A DNA stretch of 64,000 bases from Ichthyophonus hoferi. Lineage: Eukaryota; Opisthokonta; Ichthyosporea; Ichthyophonida; Ichthyophonidae. This document shows positions 39,101 through 51,589 of the stretch, piece by piece; the first letter of the stretch is position 1; each line of letters begins with the position of its first letter. A program made the position numbers and the translations under genes. The DNA lies in assembly GCA_002751075.1 (NCBI GenBank), contig NAOQ01000014.1, positions 237,251-301,250 of the forward strand. Direction: 5' to 3'. The notes under the pieces are model-generated. The model had not been told where the DNA came from and did not search any database. It was given only the letters and a program-made list of their open reading frames with translations.

Positions 39101-42100
39101 TAATTAATTAGATAATTCTAACCAGCTACTTTGCTTAGGTTAACTATGTACCAATATTTTATAGATATGATAATAAATTATTGAATTATCAGGTATTTTC
39201 TTTAACACACGCGCTAAGGCTAGCTCGTATTGATTTGTCTGTCTCTATGGGATTTAAAAACGATACAGTTACGATCTGTCTACTGTAAATCCACCTTAAA
39301 TTTGAATAAACTATGGCTACCGGGCCTCATAGATACGTCATAAGAACCATATATAGCTATTCATTTCATTGTAAAGTGAATTGAATGCTATAATTTACAA
39401 AAAAATATATATATAACGTCCTTTAATACAATTTTGCATTATATGACTAGTTTTGTAAACATTGTTACTGGACACGTTTCACTAATCGCACATTTCCTTA
39501 CATATATACGAATAATAATATAGTCATATATAAATGCAATACGTTTATGACAGTGTTCTGTTATATAATAAACATATATATTAAAAGATATAAGGCTAAC
39601 GAGGTGTACACCATATTACCAAAAAAAATTGATCTATGCAATTAATAGTTTAAAACCTCCATATGACAGGCTGAGAAAGGTACGCTTACATGAAATAATC
39701 AATGGGTGCGTAGATCTGTGCGATTGACAAGATAATGACGGAGGTGGTAATTACCTATTTACAATATTTAAAACTAAATAAAGAGCATGACCAATCAAAT
39801 ATACATGTAAGCCAAGAGTTATAAAAAATAATAAAACATAAAATACATTTAAAGTAATAAATAAATAAAAACACATGAACACCTTGTCTATCGGCCTTGG
39901 CCTCTCTTAGTTGATTATTCATCTTCTCCAGCTCCTGCGAAAGGTACTCTACCTGTAGAGAAACGGTGAGAAACATAGTGAGCTTATTGGATCCCAGTCA
40001 CGATTAACAATTATATATATACTATAATGATTGTAATCTGTTGCACAGACTGACACAACGTTACTCAGAGGTAATGTTATTGGAACCCTGTTCAATATTC
40101 TATTTGGGGTAAATAGTATTATAGTATGTATTATTATCTTATATATTTATATATATATATATATATTCTAAATTAAGGGAGATTTAGATTACCACAACCA
40201 AACCTAAAGGGTAGGTAGTTGCCTTGCTATATCACTACGTTAGTAAAAAAAGATTACTAGTAGCAATATATCTATTCATTGCAGTATGGAAGACAGCATA
40301 GTATGGAAGTGGAGAGTAAATAAATGCGGAAATTTTAAAAAACCTAAAACAAATATGCATACTACACCAGTTGGTAGCTCATACAATGCACTTACCGTAT
40401 ACTCTTTGCTATAATAATGTCCAAACGTATATGCGCATATTATATATAAGAAAAACAACACAAACTATATATCAATCCCTATATACAGTCTATTATATTA
40501 TATCCTAAACGATTGCTTCCAACGATAATATACAAATAAAATTACAACTAACATCAACAATATGCATCCCAAAGATACTGAAACAGTCACTTGCACAGTA
40601 CCATTCTTTTTAAAATAATGTGTAAAGTATTTGTACGCATGCATGAATGTATGTATATATATAGCTGCTTAATAAGTACCACAACCAATATTGAAAGCAA
40701 CAGTATCACCACAATGCTATACCATAATATGCAATACTAAAGACATACTTGTTGAGTTTCTGTATTATCCGATTGACTAATCTCGGCTCTCTGCTTCTTG
40801 TAGTCGTTAAGCAGTCGTCTGCCAGACCCCAGTTAGTTGATATAAAAAATAATTACATCATATGAACTGCATTCTCCATCTATGTCTGTTTTTTATGTTT
40901 TATGGCTCATTCTTTCTCTTAATGCTTCAGATTGTATGCAAAAAAAATGGAATACAAAGGAAATATTGCACTCTTTCTACACGTACGGTGTCATTAAACT
41001 GTAATTTGATACTACATATAAAGCAATTCCTATCAAAATAAATAAATATAAACAGCCCTGGTATGTTGTATTTGTGCTGAATTATATATATTATATATGG
41101 TAATCCTTATATGCGTGTATGAATGTATAAATAAATCGCACATGTCTGCAGCTAATGCCTTTTGTTGCCAAGCACTTTGCAGGCAAGTACATGCATTCCT
41201 ATGTACACAGATTAGTCGTTATGGTGGTGTTACCCAAAGAATAATATACTTAACTATAATACGATATTCTATGATGTTCTAGCTAACCAAACTCCATCTA
41301 GATATAAAGATGATGCATGAGAATAAACCACTCACTTGGTCTCTTTCATTTTGATCTCCAAAGTCTTCCTTCTCTCCTCCCAGCTAACCTTTTTAGAAAG
41401 TTGCTGCTCCAACGCCTTTTGCAGTTCCGTAACCTTCACTTTCTCTCTGTCATGGAAATGAGAATTTACGTTAGGTTATGTATAATACAAACATAATATA
41501 TAAAATTTAAAATAAAAAGGTCACTTTTGGCCTGTCAATGTCATATATCCTATCATATTCTATATCATTGTATTATATTTTATTATATCTTATCATATTA
41601 TATCATATCCTATTGTATTATGGAAGATCGTCTCATATCTTAAACCAATATGTCATATCATTTCATAACATATGTCGTGGCATGGAATCATACTCCATTA
41701 TATATCAAAATGGTCACTAAAATATTGCGATAATATGATTTAAATCAATATACTAAAATATTCAATCTCGTAATTATGAAGCAGTACATACCTAGTAATA
41801 ACCTAGTATATAGATATCCTGAGAAAGTATTCATATGTGCACATAACAACACATACGGGTAAATAATATATACATATACATATGCATATGCATATACATA
41901 TATAAAAAATTATACCATTTAAGTAAACACTAAACACAAACAAATTATATATGTTAGTTGACGAGGAAGAAGAAGAGAGAAAGAGAGACCGTTCACGAGC
42001 ATTGCGACTTTCGGCTACTTCTCTATCGCATTTTTCTATTTCTTGTTGAATATCCATGGCTTCCAGAGCTGCTTGTTCTTTCAACTTATTGTACTGTAGG

Positions 42101-45100
42101 CATAATACATATGGATTATTAATGAGAACTTATTAATCAGCGGCTGATAGGTATATATGTACTGCAAAATGATACCATATAGATAGGTATATAAAACACT
42201 TCATACAGTTACATTACAAGTAGAAGGGTTGTAGAGTAGGGAAGCAGTTGTAGTCTAAATAAACAGTGACCATGGCAATTGAAAACATAGAAAATGTATA
42301 TAAGATAGTATATAGAAGACTATATAGGAGAGTATATAGGATAGTAGATGAAATACACGGCATCTTTTTAAACAAATATAGTGGTTCACATGAAAATGCA
42401 ATATGCACAACCAGACCTAGGAAAGAAAACAAAACATATTCAAAAGGAAAGTACGCATAATAAATGGCCGTGTGGTACAAGGGTTTACCACATAATTTAA
42501 GCGCATGTTTATTTATTTTCTACTTACAATGAAAACAAGACGTCTATTGTCTTTCTCTTTTCTCTTTCCCTTTCAATTCCTTTACCTATTTGTCTAACCC
42601 ATACGCATTGGTGTGGACCCATGCTGCCTTTGTATATCCCTAACAACTACACCATGCATGTCTCTTTCCCAAATGTGAACGCCTTTTCCTTCCTTATATA
42701 CCCTCAATATACCTCAATCAGCTGTGATTTCTGCAGTTGTACATCTGTCCCAACATCTTGAGACGCGGCCTCCTCCCAAACCTTTTGTCTCCTGTTGACG
42801 TCATTTAGTTCTTTCTGCAATTTATACTTTTGTAAGTTTCCTTACCGCAATCTCTACTGACCGTCATCACAATGGATGAATGAATGGCTACGTAATATAG
42901 TATCATTATCTTTTATAACACAAAAAAGAAAAGGACAACAGTAAGCAACTTATAAAAGTACTCATATAGTGGTTGTCTATAAGTGGTACTGACTATATAT
43001 AAGTAGGCCAACATATACATACACACATACCTTCAGCTTGGCCAAGTTCTTCTCGTGCTTTGCATGTTGCTGTTCAACTCTCTCAAGCTGTTTCTTATCC
43101 GTGTCCAGCTGCAGGACCACAAGATATATGCATGTACATATAAAGATATATGAGAAACAGCACAATAAGCAACCACAAATGCAAGTACGTATAAGAGAAG
43201 AGATATATGCACATACAGCTAGCGTCCTAATTAACATATGTTGTACAGTTTTTAGTTAATATTGACGGACAGACATACTAGAAGCCATTAGAGACCAAAG
43301 TATAGATCACTAATATCCGATTAACTAGATCAAGTGTTACTTAATCGGGTATATCTACTTTATTCATTGGTTTAAATATATGAAGAACAGTACATTGTAT
43401 TAAATATATTCATCTTTCTAGATCAGACTATTGATATTTCAATCAATTCAAGTATATGCTTGGAGTAATCATACCATTAAATTATCATTAGCACCTATTA
43501 TACCTATGATGTGGTAATAAATATTCTCGCTAGTGTATAATTGTGCAATATATCTAGGCAATAAGATTAAAGTTGATGCATTAATACGAATTTAATAACT
43601 GTTATATTCAGTTGAGATGCTTCATTTAAAAATAGGCATGATAACTTACAATAGCAATTATCAATCAAGTAAATATGAACATTAAGACATGAACAGGTTC
43701 CAATGCTAATAAGTAACTATATGTACATATATCTTTACTAAATAAAAGAGGGATCAAATGGTGGAGACCTGGCCTACAAAATTCACGGCAGGGTGGATGG
43801 TGGGAGAAATGCAAAAGAGAAGATAATAGTATGGTAGGGTATGGCATGATATAATGCTATATGATATTCTATGATATTATATAAATGTCCTGTGATATGA
43901 TACTGCATGATATAGTATAATATAATGTAATAAAATATAATATAATAATAATATAACATAATATAATATAATATAACTTAAATATTATATTCTATAATAC
44001 CTTGATACGATGTGATACAATACAATACAATAACAAAATCATATAATATCACCTTGTATAATAATATATAGTGTAGTATATAGTATGAAAGCCCGTCTAT
44101 AGGCGGAAAATCACACCTTTTTTTGGGCATGGTCTATTTGTTCGTCAATATTGATGCGATCGGGATAAAGCCTCTTGATTTCAGTCCCCTATATGAAGTC
44201 CTAGTTCATTAATAAACTAACTATCACCCCTTTAACAATGTATACTATCACATACATCTCAATAGCATTCCATTCATATGTGAAAGTATTATCTGAGATT
44301 GTATCATATAATCATATATGTATAATAACTAATTGTACTTGGCAGATATATATATATATATGTACTATGTAAATAAACAAATATATAAATACAACAAAAT
44401 AAGGAAAAGATGAGAGATTAAATAATAAGAAAGTTAAAACAAAAGAGAATAACCTTGATATAATTTTATAAAAAAAGTGATGAAAAACGATAAAAGGATA
44501 AGTCTAATAATGAAGAGAAAGATATAAATAGAGTGAGAGAGTAAAAAAGAGAAGTGAAAAATGCAAATCAGAAGCAAAGGGCTAATTAAAGGTGAGATCA
44601 AAAGAGAATAAGAATAGCAGATACTATAACACAATATAGCATAATAACATAACAAAACATAACATAATATAACGTAAAACGATATAAAAGTCATTAATAT
44701 AAATACAATAAAATAAAATAAAAAGTCAATCATATAATATAGCAAAACCCCGGGAGATTGGATAAATAAACAGATGGCCAATAGAAAACGGGTCTACCTT
44801 TTTTTTAATTTTTTCATCCAATAACAAGAACTTTTTATGATCCTTAGCTTGCTCTCTCCGTTTCTCTTTAACGTGTCGCTGGGCCAGCTCCAATGCTACT
44901 TGTTCTTTACCAAGCTCCTCTTTGGCCTCACTCTTTTCCCTCTGCATATGGCAAGATGTATTATGTGTAATATGTATTGTATTGTATGTTATGCATTATA
45001 TGTTATGTATTATATTGGGTATTAGAAATTGCATTATATAGATTCTGATAGGCCTAAAATGTACCTTGTATGCCAATTTCTAAAGGCTACTGGTATACCC

Positions 45101-45198
45101 TTAGATATAATATATATAAGTAAGATTTTTTACATAATTTACATTTTTCCAAGAACTATCCAATATGTCAAATATCATGATAAGTTACCATAGATACC

Positions 45199-45235
<37 letters not shown>

Positions 45236-45951
45236 NNNNNNNNNNNNNNNNNNNNNNNNNNNNNNNNNNNNNNNNNNNNNNNNNNNNNNNNNNNNNNNNN
45301 NNNNNNNNNNNNNNNNNNNNNNNNNNNNNNNNNNNNNNNNNNNNNNNNNNNNNNNNNNNNNNNNNNNNNNNNNNNNNNNNNNNNNNNNNNNNNNNNNNNN
45401 NNNNNNNNNNNNNNNNNNNNNNNNNNNNNNNNNNNNNNNNNNNNNNNNNNNNNNNNNNNNNNNNNNNNNNNNNNNNNNNNNNNNNNNNNNNNNNNNNNNN
45501 NNNNNNNNNNNNNNNNNNNNNNNNNNNNNNNNNNNNNNNNNNNNNNNNNNNNNNNNNNNNNNNNNNNNNNNNNNNNNNNNNNNNNNNNNNNNNNNNNNNN
45601 NNNNNNNNNNNNNNNNNNNNNNNNNNNNNNNNNNNNNNNNNNNNNNNNNNNNNNNNNNNNNNNNNNNNNNNNNNNNNNNNNNNNNNNNNNNNNNNNNNNN
45701 NNNNNNNNNNNNNNNNNNNNNNNNNNNNNNNNNNNNNNNNNNNNNNNNNNNNNNNNNNNNNNNNNNNNNNNNNNNNNNNNNNNNNNNNNNNNNNNNNNNN
45801 NNNNNNNNNNNNNNNNNNNNNNNNNNNNNNNNNNNNNNNNNNNNNNNNNNNNNNNNNNNNNNNNNNNNNNNNNNNNNNNNNNNNNNNNNNNNNNNNNNNN
45901 NNNNNNNNNNNNNNNNNNNNNNNNNNNNNNNNNNNNNNNNNNNNNNNNNNN

Positions 45952-45982
<31 letters not shown>

Positions 45983-48900
45983 GGGTGGTTATATAATGTA
46001 TATGTATATGTAGACAGGGCACATATGCAATATTAAATAAATAAATAAAGCATGCATGAAACAACTAAAACCTAAACCTGTATTAAGTTCAAGGGAAAGT
46101 CCTTGTATAAATTGTGTAAGATAAAATGAAGCTATACGATAGGTAGCATGAGTGCTATAGTATAAGACTTGGATAACAATATGGGAATATAAACAATGAA
46201 GATAAAAAAAAAGTGTGCCGTTAAATAGGAATACGTTAGTACATACTAAGGTGGTATAGATAACGCTATTTGATATGTTTATAAAATAGCTTCAAAGTGC
46301 AAATAAAGACAAAAATATTATATATAAGCTATCCTATATTTATTAAAATATTAAACGTACCTAAGAGAGGATATAAAACTTAAAAATTAAATGTGATAGG
46401 GGAAGAGCAAAGATAATAAATTAAAAAGTATAATTACCTCTCTCCTTTCAACCTGTTTTTTCAATTGACAGAACTGGAATAAATAGTGATCCAACGTGAT
46501 CTTATCCTATAGAAGAGAAATATGTATCAGAGGTAAAATACATAAATGACCATGCAAATGCATCAACAAAATTGTAGAATGGCATACAGCCACATATCAA
46601 CATGCATAGCATAGTATAGTGTAATGCAACCAAATATATAATATTGCCAACAGAATAGAACAACTAGTAACCATATAAAAATATATAGGTAGATAATAAA
46701 ACAATTATTATAATTCTTAAAATGAAAGAACCTGCCAGGCCAGCATCATGCATATGACAATATATAGATATAGATATATTATATCATACAACCAATAATA
46801 AATAAGATCCTAATTAGAATAGGAGCATTAGTAAGCAATAAAAACTAAAGAATGCCCAACCCACCTTCTGACTGGTTAGTTTCTGAAATTTATCGGCCTC
46901 CTCTTTCTGATCCATATACTGTCTCTTTTCAGATTTGATTCCTATACTCACACTCATTGGTTAATAATATAATCTATCCATCACAAGAGATGGCCTTACC
47001 CTTCTCTCTTGTATGTTAGGCTATATATAAAGCTACCCTACAATATATAACATAATATACTCTCTATCTGGATTACTTCACGTAGTCCAACCTGATATTA
47101 CTGTATATATTCCTAAGTATATATGTCTATAAATCATTATGTTTCTCTTTGTATCCCACTCTTTATCATTAGTTCTATATATATGTTTCATTCTCTCTCT
47201 CTCTTTCTCTCTCTTTACCCTTTGCCCCGATCTCATATCTTAAAATAAAAATCATATACACCAGCCATATTTTAAAGTCAGTCCAAATAGATTGATAATT
47301 TAGCCTAAACACTATACATAATTCGCCAATCGTATATTATAAACATTTTGTGATACAAACAAACCCAGGGCTATTGTCAAGAAAACTTTAAACCTAAAAC
47401 TTACGCAGCGGTAGGTACAATTAGATAATAGCAATAAATTTGAATCAATGTGGGAGTGATCTTAATAATGGTGCGTGGTTTTTCTTTTTAAAGTCATACC
47501 TATTAGTCTCATTACCCTCTATCTATGAAGTTTATACAATAGCATACACCCACCTCGTCTCTTTTGTAGATTATCTCTAACCTCATCTTCCGTCTTCTCC
47601 TTGGCTAAAAGGCATTCTTCATACTCTCCCTTTATATCTGCAGATCTATAGTAGATAGATATAGATAGATAGAGGTAGATATATATAAGCATAGGTATAG
47701 CAGCCCGCATTAGGAAAGGCAAGCTCACAATGTTCTTCCAAAAACAAAAGTATATATATGCAATTATATACCTATCCATCTTGATCAGTCTACGTAAAAT
47801 ATGTAAACGTGTAAGTAGGTCCACGAGACAAGGGTCACTATCAATACAAAAAATTACACACATGGGAAAAAGTAAGAGTAGGATAGAAAAAGACTAGGTG
47901 AGAAGAGATGAATAATATTGTTCAACCTACACCTTAATTACATTACATACCCACTAATCTGTTCCAGGAATTGAGAGAGCTCACGTGGTGATTTCTGGGC
48001 TAATTTCTCTACATCACCCTGAAATATATGGCAGAGTATACAGTTAAGAGAAAAAGGTACTATATCTGAAAATTGACAAGTACGTGTTCTACGTGACAAT
48101 GTCATTAGATAGTATTGGTGCTGGTGGTCAACTTTAATAGAATAAGCTAATAGATGGTGCTTAATAAATATTAAATAGAGTTTATTAGAGATTATTTTAG
48201 TTTTACTAAAATGCCTATTAACTGCACCACTATTAGCGTATTGCTACAAAGCAACTAGGGCTTGAGCATGGTATATTGATAGTATACGGCATACTATACT
48301 TAGTACAAACAATTACTTGAACAACTGGACAATCATGAACAATCTCGTGTATAGACATAGTACTTATTAGTCTCTTCATACTCTGCCCTTACGGGCGAAT
48401 ACAACTACATACACAACATGGATAAAGAAATAATTATAATTTCAATTCATTAATTAGTTAATACTATGCTATTAATAACATTTGTTTAAATTAATTAATA
48501 ATGAAATAAGTAAGTAATCTATATAAATAAAGTGCTATATTTAAAATGTATCAAAAGGCTCTGTCTGCGGCAGGAGCACCTCTTGCTTTTTTACAATTAT
48601 ACTGAACAAAGATCGTTTTCCTTGATTTAATTCTCTGCTGGTAATTGCAGCTGCTATCTATAATAAATGAAATAATAACCGATCATAGCACAGTAAAATA
48701 ATAACTACACGGGCTGAAATTGGCACCTACTATACTATACATAATACATAGTTAGATATGAGATCAAAGCAGCAACAAACAAAGATTATAACCATGCCAC
48801 TACACTCTCTATAACATTTCAAGCGTATGCTCATTAAATGCACTTGACAAATACTACACACCTGGAATACCAGAAAATTCTTGGCTTTAGATAGAATATT

Positions 48901-48999
48901 AATCTGGGCTAGCCTATCAAGATACTTTTCCTGCGTTACTGCCTCATCATCAATGCGATACTCACAGCTACCATCAGGCTTAATACTGTGGGAGGAAGG

Positions 49000-49033
<34 letters not shown>

Positions 49034-51580
49034 TTATCTTCTGTGTGATGCTTTCAATTATTATATTATATTATGTTATAATATAATATAGTATAGTATC
49101 TTATTATAAAACGTGGGTGTATAATGAGGGCTTGGAGCGGGTACGGGACCACGTACTATATGTCAAATATAGCTACATATACAAATGAATGAAAAATAGT
49201 TATACTATAAATTAAATAATTATTTCCTATTGAGTTACTAATAACTATTGGTTAATGAATTAATTGATAATCAGATTATCAAGTGATCTATATATACTGT
49301 GATATATTTTGAAAATATAAACTGATTCCGTCTGTGAAAGGATTTTTTTCTTGTTTTTCCGCAGCTATACTGAATAAAGTTACTTTGCCTTGATTAAATT
49401 CTTTGCTTGCGATTACAGCTGCTATTCCTAGCAGGTGGGATAATAACTATGAGACAGTAAAATAATAGCTATAATACAATGAGATTATTATTACACCTAC
49501 TGTAATCCACACATTAAAGTATTACATAATTAGCAGGCTATGCAATGCATTATGAAAAGGGATTATGTCAGTTAATATTTTCCTCTTTGTAAGTACCTGT
49601 AGGCCCTAATATCATCTATGGGTCTCATCTCATAAATCACATAGACATTAATATTTATACACAATAGACTAGTTACTTAAAGATTCTCTCCATCCACCCT
49701 ACTGAGATACTTTATTAGAAGAAAGAAAAAAAGGGTTACCTCCTGATGAAGTGAATCTCTTTGTCTTGATCGGAGGCCTGGAACACCGCCCTGACACTGG
49801 CTTTCTTGGCCGCACGAGATGTTCTAGAGTATATATATATATATCAGCAGTCCCCTTCGCCTTCTTACAACACCCATATATATATATACTCTTATAAAGA
49901 AACTGTGAACTCGTAATGGTACAAATATACATGGCCATATATAAAATGAAGGGTGAATGATTGTCTACCGTGTAAGGTTTTAACAACAAAAGTGCTTTAT
50001 AATAGTGCATATTGCTTATGCTGGGTATGTATTAGAGTGTAGTTACATCATAGTTTATGTGTTGATGTGTGTGACGCTGGTGTTGACTTGCATGGTATCG
50101 GAACATCCATACATACACTCGCCCTACAATATGAAGCATGTATGGCTATATAACATATATAACTAAGCACAGTTCTATCGTGATACATGGATCTGAGGTT
50201 ATTATAGATATATAGTACTGCAGAACTCAAAATTAATTGATTAGATAATTTTAACTAATTATAACTAAGTTACTTTGCCTATGTTGTACATGTAGCCATC
50301 TATATTTGACAAAGTGTCCTACAATTTACTCTTCGACTAGAGAAATTAATATATATCTATATATAATATTTGCATATCTCTTACTGTGTATTACTAATCA
50401 GAATACCTACATGTTTCCTATCTGACCTAATCTGTGCTACATTAATTGTTTTTTTTTTGGGAATTGGAGTCCTTAGTATACCCGCGGAAAATAGAGCTAT
50501 ACAGATGTTAGCCAAAATTAACACCTGCAATATAGGGCAGAGGTATGTACATAAAGTTCCAATGTCTTTTTATGATGTCAGGAGAAAGAGTAGAGGCGAT
50601 AAAGGGTAGAGTGAGAGAAGCCCTACCCAGCGCCATAGATGAGGTTCTTCAGAACACTTGATCGTAGATGTTGGGCACGGACCCCAAACACAAAACTAAC
50701 TGCGTCCATCAGATTGGATTTGCCTATGTGTATGTGGATGTGGATGTGGATGTGGATGTGGATGTGGATGTGGATGTGTATGTATATGTATATGTATATA
50801 TGTACATGTATATGTCCAAGGGTCAGAACAGGCAAGGGGTGATATATATAAATGTAAAATAAATATATAAGAATATAGAGTAAGAGGTGAGAAAGTATAG
50901 ACGATTGTGTGGGTGTATTTAAGATCTGGTGATTGCATTTTTTTACTGTGGAAGGGGCCATAGCGTCCTTTGAACATTAAGAAGTAAGAAAGTAGTAAAG
51001 GTAATGGAAAGTTACAGCTTCATATGCGCGCATGTGCATTTCCTGCTAAGATGCTTAGGAAAGATTAAAGGTGTGTTTGTATGCTTGTATTCATATTTTT
51101 CTCTTTTAAGTTAATAAACATAGTGCTTATTGTTGCGTGTGCATGCGTATTGACAGGTTGTAAGCAATAGTTGGTGGTAAGTGGGTGCAATAGATCAATG
51201 ATTATGCTTGCGTGTCTAAGTAGTTGGGTACAAATGTGTCGTCTTGGGCATGAGGGTAATGGGTATGGAAGTGAATGTACATAAATATCAGAGCCGTGAG
51301 AAAGGTAGATCAGTAGGTTGATATGTAAGTATGTACGTATAATGATATATGATTAGTTGATTAGGGACGTTAAATATGTAATATATAGGGTATGTAAGAA
51401 GTACAAGATGTATGTCCTGCATAAAGCACTCTATATTCTGTGTATACACAGCCCACAATATTTGTTGCCTCTATTACCTGCTCCATTGGGACCAATTACG
51501 GCTGTAAAGGTCTTAAATGGGCCTAAGATCTGTTGTCCATGATAGGACTTGAAGTTGTCCACCTCTAGGCGAAGCAACAT
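24641..51580 (-). CDS. SMC1: SMC1, cohesin ATPase subunit (complete, 37 exons)
   Basis: Exons in order: 51478-51580, 50627-50723, 49740-49823, 48862-48985, 47951-48018, 47554-47645, 46865-46941, 46438-46506, 44798-44941, 44117-44188, 43031-43108, 42713-42814, 41990-42093, 41336-41446, 40749-40818, 39883-39952, 38434-38582, 37358-37462, 36373-36451, 35558-35695, 35079-35169, 34777-34852, 34156-34276, 33276-33412, 32356-32490, 31775-31888, 31356-31415, 30727-30777, 30109-30222, 29143-29250, 28903-29012, 28208-28315, 27757-27892, 27026-27150, 26345-26453, 25141-25179, 24641-24727. All phases agree, total 3657 nt, 1218 residues (human SMC1A has 1233). Walker A, hinge, LSGGEK signature and Walker B are all present in the expected order. 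With SMC3, RAD21 and SA/STAG it forms the cohesin ring that holds sister chromatids and extrudes loops in the nucleus. SMC1-specific runs ([21 protein letters not shown]) separate it from SMC2-6. Confidence 0.95.
30258..30290. repeat. Three 11-bp repeats (ATCATTATGAC)
   Basis: In the SMC1 intron between exons 28 and 29, three consecutive 11-mers start at 30258, 30269 and 30280; the last differs in one base. Confidence 0.8.
31616..31742. repeat. 29-bp minisatellite, four copies plus a partial
   Basis: In the SMC1 intron between exons 26 and 27. Units start at 31616, 31645, 31674 and 31703, with a partial at 31732. Each reads (g/t)tacctttataccttatac then tataccatat. Copies are nearly identical, implying recent expansion. 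The open frames across it are artefacts of the repeat. Confidence 0.93.
35079..38582 (-). other. SMC1: SMC1 hinge domain (exons 17-21)
   Basis: Residues about 489-660. Exon 17 gives [14 protein letters not shown] and IPIAMGRN; exon 18 [20 protein letters not shown] and FIPLQGI; exon 19 [18 protein letters not shown]; exon 20 [19 protein letters not shown] and [12 protein letters not shown]; exon 21 NMTGGQSG. The hinge dimerises with SMC3 and is a DNA entry or exit gate. Human SMC1A has VISGGASD where this protein has NMTGGQSG, so the conserved GG is kept. Confidence 0.93.
43830..44040. repeat. Degenerate pentanucleotide tract (ATATA/ATGAT type)
   Basis: About 200 bases in the SMC1 intron between exons 10 and 11 made of imperfect 5-bp units (atgat, ataat, ataac, ataca), ending 75 bases before exon 10. 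Confidence 0.7.
45236..45951. other. Assembly gap (716 N) in TA repeat
   Basis: N run inside the SMC1 intron between exons 8 and 9, flanked by (TA)n on both sides. Codon phase and protein length suggest no coding sequence is lost. Confidence 0.95.
48515..48735. repeat. Interspersed repeat, copy A (SMC1 intron 4)
   Basis: Shares a run of similar blocks in the same order with 49285-49505: atctatata, ctgtctg, tatactgaa, ccttgatt-aattct, gctgctat, cagtaaaataata, acctact. Similarity looks near 70% by eye. No coding capacity or clear inverted ends were seen, so this may be an old non-autonomous element or a small local duplication. Confidence 0.6.
49285..49505. repeat. Interspersed repeat, copy B (SMC1 intron 3)
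   Basis: Second copy of the unit at 48515-48735, same orientation, about 770 bases away, on the other side of SMC1 exon 4. A fragment resembling gttactttgcct also occurs near 50262 and 39125, hinting at a wider family. Confidence 0.6.
50726..50815. repeat. GGATGT hexanucleotide microsatellite at the SMC1 exon 2 acceptor
   Basis: Seven or so tandem tggatg units followed by tatgta repeats. On the SMC1 strand this reads as (CCACAT)n and ends only a few bases before the AG at the 50723 exon border, so the repeat forms the 3' splice region of intron 1. Confidence 0.9.
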
Positions 51581-51589
51581 AGTGCTTTT
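51581..51589 (-). other. SMC1: SMC1 5' leader next to start codon, probable splice acceptor
   Basis: On the minus strand, a pyrimidine-rich run (TTTATCTTCTCCTTTAATAG) stands directly before the nine bases leading to the ATG. This is the form of a 3' splice site and suggests a noncoding first exon farther upstream, toward the promoter-like patch near 52.2 kb. Confidence 0.5.

Larger units (their letters stand above)
39883..47645 (-). other. SMC1: SMC1 first coiled-coil arm (exons 6-16)
   Basis: Eleven exons of 69-144 nt encode about 330 residues of Glu/Lys/Gln-rich heptads leading from the head to the hinge, ending [14 protein letters not shown]. No residues appear to be missing across the 716-N gap between exons 8 and 9: the join RRE-REK keeps phase, and the arm length is close to that of human SMC1A. 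Confidence 0.9.
47951..51580 (-). other. SMC1: SMC1 N-terminal ATPase head (exons 1-5)
   Basis: The start [15 protein letters not shown] is the classic SMC opening. Walker A is split by intron 1: GPNGAG is completed and followed by [13 protein letters not shown] in exon 2. Exons 3-4 carry [18 protein letters not shown] and a D-loop-side segment ending [10 protein letters not shown]. Exon 5 has [14 protein letters not shown], equivalent to the ...ERTALFEEISRS region. The usual Walker A of SMC1 is GPNGSGKS; here Ser is Ala. The ATG at 51580 is preceded, nine bases upstream, by an AG with a strong pyrimidine tract, so an intron in the 5' leader is likely. Confidence 0.93.

Noticed and set aside
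45165-46064. Long frames of unknown residues across the N gap
   Set aside because: Artefacts of translating N; the same applies to frames over 11590-12144 and 23978-24216.
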